A DNA stretch of 64,000 bases from Actinomadura litoris. GTDB lineage: Bacteria; Actinomycetota; Actinomycetes; Streptosporangiales; Streptosporangiaceae. The translations under genes were made by a program, and so were the position numbers. The stretch spans positions 310,001 through 374,000 of the forward strand of contig NZ_WOFH01000008.1 in assembly GCF_009733595.1 (NCBI RefSeq), in the 5' to 3' direction. The notes beneath the pieces are model-generated. The model was not told the DNA's origin. It worked only from the letters and a program-made list of their open reading frames with translations, and did no database searches. Of this stretch, positions 58,792 through 64,000 are shown one piece after another; position 1 is the stretch's first letter; each line of letters starts with the position of its first letter.

Positions 58792-59316
58792 ATGGTGACG
58801 CCCGTGCAACCGCCGCCCGAACCGTCCAACAAGCTGACCGACCCGCGCGAGCTGCTCGCCGGCTACCTCGACTTCTACCGGGACGCGCTGCTGCGCAAGC
58901 TGGACGGGATGCCCGAGGCGGCGCTGCGCGCGAGCGCGCTGCCGTCCGGGTGGACGCCGCTGGAGCTGCTCAAGCACCTGACCTACGTCGAGGTCCGGTG
59001 GCTGCGCTGGGGCTTCGCGGCGGAGGAGATCGCCGTGCCCTACGGCGAGTTCGGGCCGGACGACCGCTGGCACGTGGGCGAGGAGGAGACCCTCGACGAG
59101 CTGAGGGCCGCCTTCCTCGACACGTGCGAGCGGTCCCGCCGGATCGTCGGCGCGGCCCGGCTGGAGGACTTCGCGGCGGAGGGCGGGCGGTTCGACGAGC
59201 CGGGTCAGGAGCCATCGCTGATCTGGATCCTGTTCCACGTCCTGCAGGAGTACGCGCGCCATCTCGGCCACCTGGACGTCGTGCGCGAACTGGCGGATGG
59301 GACGATCGGCGAGTAG
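58792..59316 (+). CDS. DinB/DUF664-family protein
   Basis: A 174-residue DinB-fold four-helix protein: LLAGYLDFYRDALLRKLDGM, GWTPLELLKHLTYVEVRWLR, and VLQEYARHLGHLDVVRELAD, with a His triad (LKHLTYVE, YARHLGHLD) that binds a metal in family members that use bacillithiol/mycothiol. It is 32 bases downstream of the MDMPI gene on the same strand and is likely part of the same detoxification operon. Start ATG 58792 preceded by GGTCGG only. Confidence 0.85.
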   Translation: MVTPVQPPPEPSNKLTDPRELLAGYLDFYRDALLRKLDGMPEAALRASALPSGWTPLELLKHLTYVEVRWLRWGFAAEEIAVPYGEFGPDDRWHVGEEETLDELRAAFLDTCERSRRIVGAARLEDFAAEGGRFDEPGQEPSLIWILFHVLQEYARHLGHLDVVRELADGTIGE

Positions 59317-59349
59317 CGCCGCCCCCCGCACAGCTCAGGAGGAGACATT

Positions 59350-60582
59350 TTGAGCCGATCCCCGAACGCCCCCGGTTCACTGCGCGACGACGCCGCCGCG
59401 CTCCACGACGACCTCGCCCGGCTGCGCCTCGACCTGCACCGGGAGCCCGAACTCGGTCTCGACCTGCCGCGCACGCAGGAGAAGGTGCTCGCGGCGCTGG
59501 ACGGCCTGCCGCTGGAGATCACCACCGGGAAGCGGCTGTCCTCGGTGACGGCGGTGCTGCGCGGCGCCCGGCCGGGGCCGACCGTGCTGCTGCGCGGCGA
59601 CATGGACGCGCTGCCGGTCGCCGAGCGCGGCGACGCCGACACGATCTCGCGGGTCGACGGGCGGATGCACGCCTGCGGCCACGACCTGCACACCTCGATG
59701 CTGGCGGGCGCGGCGAAGCTGCTGTCGGCGCACCGCGACGACCTCGCGGGCGACGTCGTGTTCATGTTCCAGCCCGGTGAGGAGGGCCTCGGCGGCGCCC
59801 GCATCATGATCGAGGAGGGGGTGCTGGAGGCGTCCGGGGAGCGGCCGGTCGCCGCGTACGCGCTGCACGTGTTCTCCTCCGGGCTGCCGAACGGCGCCTT
59901 CTCCAGCCGGGGCGGGCCGATCATGGCCGCCGCCGACCGGCTGCGGGTGACGGTCCGCGGCGCGGGCGGCCACGGCTCCACGCCGCACCGTGCCAAGGAC
60001 CCGCTGCCCGTCGCGGCCGAGATGGTCACCGCGCTCCAGACGATGGTGACCCGCGCGTTCGACGCGTTCGACCCCGTGGTCATCACGATCGGATCGTTCC
60101 ACTCCGGGACGGTGGACAACGTCATCCCGGACGAGGCGTCCTTCTCCGGCACGGTCCGCTCGTTCTCGGCCGCCGCGCACGAGCGGCTGAAGGAGCGCAC
60201 GGTCGCGCTGCTGGAGGGCCTGGCGCGGGCGCACGGCCTGGAGGCCGACGTCACCTACTTCGCCGACTACCCCGTCACGGTCAACGACGGCGGCGAGGCC
60301 GCGTTCGTCGCCGACACCGTCCGCGACGCCTACGGGGAGGACCGGTACGTCGCCGCGCCGCGTCCGATGCCCGCCTCCGAGGACTTCTCGTTCATCTGCA
60401 ACGAGGTGCCGTCGGCGTTCATCGCGCTCGGCGCCTGCCCGCCCGGCCTCGACCCGGCCAGGGCCGCCTTCAACCACTCCCCCGAGGCCCGCTACGACGA
60501 CGGGGTGCTGGCCGACGGCGCGGCCCTGTACGCCGAACTCGCCGCCCGCCGCCTGGCGGCCTCCCCGCCCCGCCCTTTCTGA
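59350..60582 (+). CDS. M20-family amidohydrolase (peptidase)
   Basis: A 410-residue M20D-type metallopeptidase/amidohydrolase similar to indole-acetyl-amino-acid and N-acyl amino-acid hydrolases. Metal ligands appear in RMHACGHDLHTSMLAGAAKL, PGEEGLGGARIMIEEGVL and the late SEDFSFICNEVPSAF. The dimerisation domain has GGPIMAAADRLRVTVRGAGG HGSTPHRAKDPLP. It would remove an acyl or amino-acid group from a small substrate. TTG start with AGGAGGAGA about seven bases upstream, 34 bases after the DinB gene. Confidence 0.92.
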   Translation: MSRSPNAPGSLRDDAAALHDDLARLRLDLHREPELGLDLPRTQEKVLAALDGLPLEITTGKRLSSVTAVLRGARPGPTVLLRGDMDALPVAERGDADTISRVDGRMHACGHDLHTSMLAGAAKLLSAHRDDLAGDVVFMFQPGEEGLGGARIMIEEGVLEASGERPVAAYALHVFSSGLPNGAFSSRGGPIMAAADRLRVTVRGAGGHGSTPHRAKDPLPVAAEMVTALQTMVTRAFDAFDPVVITIGSFHSGTVDNVIPDEASFSGTVRSFSAAAHERLKERTVALLEGLARAHGLEADVTYFADYPVTVNDGGEAAFVADTVRDAYGEDRYVAAPRPMPASEDFSFICNEVPSAFIALGACPPGLDPARAAFNHSPEARYDDGVLADGAALYAELAARRLAASPPRPF

Positions 60583-60646
60583 GCAGCCCCTTCTGAGCAG
60601 CCCCTTCTGAGCAGCCCCTTCTGAGCAGCCCCTTCTGAGCAGCCTC
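60577..60646. repeat. Five 14-base tandem repeats at the end of the M20 gene
   Basis: Unit TTCTGAGCAGCCCC repeated five times (60577-60590, 60591-60604, 60605-60618, 60619-60632, 60633-60646; the last copy has two changes). The first copy contains the M20 stop TGA (60580-60582). It lies between convergent genes and could form a slipped structure or a terminator. Confidence 0.9.
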
Positions 60647-60668
60647 TGCTGAGCCGCGCGGCCCGCGT

Positions 60669-62975
60669 CTAGGTCGGCTCCTGGACGAACCAGGTGCTGA
60701 TCTGGGCGCGGGACGCGAAGCCCAGCTTGGACAGGATGTGCTCCAGGTGGGAGTCGACGGTGCGCTTGGCGATGACGAGGCGCTCGGCGATCTGCCGGTT
60801 GGTGAGGCCCTCGGCGACCAGCGCGGCGATCTCCCGCTCGCGCCGGGTCAGCGCCGCCGCCGTGGCGGACGCGGCGTCCGGCGCGGGCGGGAGCTCGCCC
60901 AGCGCCTCGGCCATCGCCGCGGGCATGGCGAGGCCCGCGCCGTCCCGCCGGGCGGCCTCGAAGGCGGCGTCGCCGAGCGCCTCGCGCGCCTGCCGCTGGT
61001 ACAGCTCGCGCAGGACGGCGTGCTGCGGGCCGAACATCGAGGTGCCGGTGTAGTCGCGGGCCCAGTCGGCGGCGGCGAGCAGCCGGACGCCCGCCACCGC
61101 GTCCCCGAGGGAGACCAGGCAGCCGCCGACCATGTCCAGCGCGAGCGCGACGCCGAGCCGGTCGTCCATGTCGCGTTTCATGCGGAGCCCGGCGCGCAGG
61201 TCGGGCAGCGCGGCGCCGGCGTCGCCGCCGACGAGCGCGGCGAGGCCGCGCACGCACAGTCCGTAGGAGCGGCACCACTGCTCCCCCGCCGCCTCCATCG
61301 CGCGGACCACCTCGTCGGCGTGCGCGACGCCGGCGGCGCCGTCGCCCGCCATCGTCCGCGTCACGGCGAGGAACACGCCGGTGATCGGGACGAGCACGTC
61401 GGTGTTGCCGACCCGGCGGTGCAGGTCGCGTGCCTCCTCCAGCCGGGCGGTGGCCTCCTCCAGCTCGCCGCCGCACAGCGCCGCCACGCCCTCGGCGAGC
61501 CGGACGTAGCCGAGCCCGCGCGGGTCGTCGCCCGCGAGCGCGCGCGCCTCGGCGCGGCGCAGCAGGTCGCGGGCGGGCGGCAGGTCGGCCTGGAGCGCGG
61601 CGAGCACCCCGCCGAGCGCGAGCACCTCCGTCCACTCCGGGCCCGGGACCTGCTCGCGGCTCTCGATGACCCGCAGCGACCAGTGCCGCGCCTCGCCGGT
61701 CATGCCCTGCAGCGCGAACAGCCGGCCGAGCCCGAGCGTGACCCCGCAGAGCACGTCGCCCGGCGCCCGCCGCAGCCCGTAGTCGATCATGTCGCGGACG
61801 TTGGCCTGCTCGCGCCGGAACCAGGCCAGCCAGCCCGCCTGCGCGGCGCCGCCCAGCCCGCCCGCCGCCTCGCGGATCGCTCCGGCGAACCGGTCGAACG
61901 CGCGGGCGCGCATCGCCTCGGCGTCCCCCGCCTCCTCCAGCCGGTGCGCGCCGTACTCGCGCATGATGTCGAGCATGCGGTAGCGGACGGCGCCGTCCCG
62001 GTCGACGCGCAGCACGACCGACTTGTCGACCAGCCCGGCGACCACCTCGAAGACCCGGTCGGCGGGCAGCGCCTCGTCCGCGCAGACCTGCTCGGCGGTG
62101 TCGAGGTCGACGTCGGCGGCGAACACCGACAGCCGCGCCCACAGCAGCCGCTCGTCGGCCGAGCACAGCTCGTGGCTCCAGTCGATCGCGGCGCGCAGCG
62201 TCTGGTGCCGGGGCAGCCCGGAGCGGCGGCCGCGCACCTGGAGCAGGCGGCGGTCGAGCCGGTCGACGATCTGCTCCACCGACAGCGCCCGGAGCTGGAC
62301 CGCGGCCAGCTCGATGGCCAGCGGGATGCCGTCCAGCCGGTGGCACAGCAGCGCCACGGCCGACCGGTTGCCGGGGGTGAGCGTCCAGCCGGGGACGACG
62401 GCGGCGGCCCGCTCGGCGAACAGCGTGACCGCGTCGCCGGGCAGGTCGGGGTCGTAGCGGCCGGGCTCGGGACGGGCGAGCGGCGCGACCACCAGCGTGT
62501 GCTCGCCGGGGATGTCGAGCGGCTGGCGGCTGGTCGCGATGATCCGCAGGCCGGCGGCGTTCTGCAGCAGCACCTCCGAGAGCATCGCGCACGCGTTCAC
62601 GAGGTGCTCGCAGGTGTCGAGGACGAGCAGGAGCTCGCGGTCCTCCAGGTGGTGGACGAGGGCGTCCAGCGCGGCGGCCGGGCTGTGGTCGGGCAGCCCG
62701 AGCGTCTCGCCGACGGTCTGGGTGAGCAGGCCGGGCTCGTGCAGCGCCGACAGGTCGACGAAGGCCACGCCGTCGCGGAAGGACCCCGCGAGCGAGGCCG
62801 CGGCGCGCAGCGACAGCCGCGTCTTGCCGACCCCGCCCGGCCCCATCAGCGTGACGAGCCGGCACCGGTCGAGGAGCCGTGCGATCTCCGACAGCTCCTC
62901 GCGGCGGCCGACGAAGCTGGTCAGCTCCGCGGGTGGCCGTCCCGAACGCAGTTCCAACCTCTTGATCGGTAACAC
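60669..62975 (-). CDS. Large ATP-binding LuxR-type regulator (LAL/SARP-like)
   Basis: A 768-residue regulator. N-terminal NTPase: Walker A GPGGVGKT at residues 45-52 (LMGPGGVGKTRLSLRAAASL), Walker B LLLVLDTCEHL, IATSRQPLDIPGEH; a middle TPR-like helical region (WFRREQANVRDMIDYGLRRA, LLRRAEARALAGDDPRGLGY); C-terminal LuxR HTH (LTRREREIAALVAEGLTNRQ, IAERLVIAKRTVDSHLEHIL). Such proteins integrate a signal through the ATPase/TPR and activate a nearby operon. GTG start; no obvious ribosome site. Convergent with the M20 gene across the tandem repeats. Confidence 0.9.
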   Translation of the reverse strand: MLPIKRLELRSGRPPAELTSFVGRREELSEIARLLDRCRLVTLMGPGGVGKTRLSLRAAASLAGSFRDGVAFVDLSALHEPGLLTQTVGETLGLPDHSPAAALDALVHHLEDRELLLVLDTCEHLVNACAMLSEVLLQNAAGLRIIATSRQPLDIPGEHTLVVAPLARPEPGRYDPDLPGDAVTLFAERAAAVVPGWTLTPGNRSAVALLCHRLDGIPLAIELAAVQLRALSVEQIVDRLDRRLLQVRGRRSGLPRHQTLRAAIDWSHELCSADERLLWARLSVFAADVDLDTAEQVCADEALPADRVFEVVAGLVDKSVVLRVDRDGAVRYRMLDIMREYGAHRLEEAGDAEAMRARAFDRFAGAIREAAGGLGGAAQAGWLAWFRREQANVRDMIDYGLRRAPGDVLCGVTLGLGRLFALQGMTGEARHWSLRVIESREQVPGPEWTEVLALGGVLAALQADLPPARDLLRRAEARALAGDDPRGLGYVRLAEGVAALCGGELEEATARLEEARDLHRRVGNTDVLVPITGVFLAVTRTMAGDGAAGVAHADEVVRAMEAAGEQWCRSYGLCVRGLAALVGGDAGAALPDLRAGLRMKRDMDDRLGVALALDMVGGCLVSLGDAVAGVRLLAAADWARDYTGTSMFGPQHAVLRELYQRQAREALGDAAFEAARRDGAGLAMPAAMAEALGELPPAPDAASATAAALTRREREIAALVAEGLTNRQIAERLVIAKRTVDSHLEHILSKLGFASRAQISTWFVQEPT

Positions 62976-63081
62976 CGCCGCCTCTGTTCGGTTCTCGCCG
63001 GCCCGTGGCCGGTACGCGTGGGACGACAGCCTGATCGTACCCGTACATGAACTGATCGCAACCGCTCCATTACACGGCGCG

Positions 63082-64000
63082 TCAGAACCGGTGGCCTACT
63101 CCGGCCCGCGCCGTCCGCGGCGGCGACGCGGGGACGGGAAGCGCGGGCAGGAACAACCGGCCGCTCACCGCCCCCCGGAGCGTCCGGTACCCGGCGACGA
63201 CCCAGGCGGTGACGAGCAGCAGGTAGAGCAGCACGCCGACGCCGGCCAGCGCGTCCAGGCCGGTGGTCCGCGCCAGCCCGGACGCGCCGGTCACGCAGGT
63301 GCCGACCGGGAACGTGAACGCCCACCACGTCATCGCGAACGGCATGCCGCCGCGCAGGGCCCGCGCGTTCGCGGCCCCGGCCAGCGCCAGCCAGAGCAGC
63401 GCGAACCCCAGCACGGGCGCTCCGTAGAGGACGGCGAACGCCCGCGTCGCCTCCGCGTACTCCGGGATGGCGCGTCCCGCCGCCCCGGCGATCTGGACGA
63501 CCGCCGTCGTGGACTGCCCCAGCGGCCCGAGGACGAGGAACAGCGTCGGCGTCATGACCGGCGCCGTGCGGCCGGAGGCGAGCGCGCTCCAGATGCCGGG
63601 AAGCAGGACGAGCGTGCCCAGCAGGCTCGCGCCGAACATCCCGTAGCAGCCGTAGAGCAGCGTCGCGGCGCCCTGGCCGGGCGGCAGGTGCGGGACGAGC
63701 GCGGGCCCGAGCGCCGCCGCCACCATCGGCGCGACGACCGGGAGCAGCCAGGTCGGGTCCGCGCCGCCCGGCTCCAGCCGCGTGATCATGAGGTAGGGGA
63801 TGCCCGCCGCGACGGCGACCGCGTAGACCGTGCCGAGCGTCCAGAGGACGGCGTCCACCGCGACCGCCGCCGGGAGGCCGAGCACGCCGGGGCCGAGCGC
63901 CAGCGTCCCGTAGCCGACCGCGAGCATCGCCATCGGCGGGCAGCCGTAGAAGACGGCCGTGGCCGGGTTCCCCAGGAGCTGCGACCGCGCCACGTCCCGA
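63082..64000 (-). CDS. TDT-family transporter, N-terminus outside window
   Basis: The visible 303 residues (to GTG 63993) contain about eight or nine hydrophobic spans, such as MAMLAVGYGTLALGPGVLGL, LLYGCYGMFGASLLGTLVLL and FPVGTCVTGASGLARTTGLD, matching the tellurite-resistance/dicarboxylate transporter (TehA/Mae1) family. The motif SQLLGNPATAVFYGCPPMAM corresponds to the second or third span of family members, so about 80-100 N-terminal residues are missing beyond the window's right edge; the frame is open to base 63999. Substrate (sulfite, malate or similar) unknown. Confidence 0.88.
   Translation of the reverse strand, partial: RDVARSQLLGNPATAVFYGCPPMAMLAVGYGTLALGPGVLGLPAAVAVDAVLWTLGTVYAVAVAAGIPYLMITRLEPGGADPTWLLPVVAPMVAAALGPALVPHLPPGQGAATLLYGCYGMFGASLLGTLVLLPGIWSALASGRTAPVMTPTLFLVLGPLGQSTTAVVQIAGAAGRAIPEYAEATRAFAVLYGAPVLGFALLWLALAGAANARALRGGMPFAMTWWAFTFPVGTCVTGASGLARTTGLDALAGVGVLLYLLLVTAWVVAGYRTLRGAVSGRLFLPALPVPASPPRTARAGVGHRF

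Noticed and set aside
60577..60646. Possible CRISPR array or origin iterons
   Set aside because: Contiguous 14-base units without spacers and no cas or replication gene nearby.

Overview
The window is high-GC DNA on both strands and reads as a chromosomal segment of a filamentous actinomycete. The evidence is strong GC codon bias, frequent GTG/TTG starts, ATGA/GTGA gene overlaps, and families typical of actinobacteria: MDMPI/DinB mycothiol-type enzymes, F420/PPOX proteins, DUF2637, DUF4360, SARP-like LuxR ATPases, and a long actinobacterial QcrB. The gene content suggests Actinomadura or another member of the Thermomonosporaceae, but no rRNA or other phylogenetic marker is present, so this is an inference.

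Left part (1-27 kb) is accessory in character. It opens with the end of an IS5-type transposase, then an ArsR-SRPBCC pair with two matching palindromic operators, a RibD-type reductase, small secreted proteins, a PPOX protein, a UvrA-like ABC ATPase without room for a UvrB-binding domain, and directly after it a 1342-residue TPR-CHAT protease overlapping a gene for an unknown partner. From 9.4 to 21 kb several genes show frame breaks, mostly at runs of 4-5 G or C: an unknown small gene, an NAD(P)-binding dehydrogenase, a DUF6461 gene, an NTF2-like gene, a pentapeptide-type remnant, and two compensating shifts inside the CHAT gene. Intact genes among them are divergent regulator/target pairs (MerR, MarR, MarR) with visible dyad operators, a cupin protein, a quinone-oxidoreductase-like enzyme, an esterase, a STAS protein and two tandem secreted DUF4360 proteins.

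Middle part (27-40 kb) is rich in redox genes. An orphan pair made of a formate-dehydrogenase-type 4Fe-4S subunit and an NrfD membrane subunit is followed by a three-gene MNIO (DUF692) operon. That operon has a short Cys-containing peptide, the MNIO enzyme and a DUF2063 partner, each overlapping the next; it looks like a metal-dependent RiPP-type peptide modification system. Then come a DUF4261-like protein, a hemerythrin-like protein, an orphan cytochrome b (QcrB), a TetR regulator with two palindromic operators and a problematic start, a Crp/Fnr regulator, an AraC regulator and an exported intradiol dioxygenase, and a DUF2637 membrane protein.

Right part (40-64 kb) holds a cobalamin corrin-ring cluster: cobL and cobM (+), cbiD (-), cobK (+), cobG-cobH-cobIJ (-), two tandem membrane-anchored propeller-like paralogues (-), and a cobalamin riboswitch in front of cobN (+). 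CbiD accompanies the oxygen-type genes cobG and cobN, so the pathway is mosaic. It is followed by a second ArsR-SRPBCC pair, an LLM flavin enzyme with its FMN reductase, a MerR regulator divergent from two DinB-fold genes and an M20 amidohydrolase, a large LuxR-type ATPase regulator, and a TDT-family transporter cut by the right edge. No tRNA, rRNA or CRISPR array was found.
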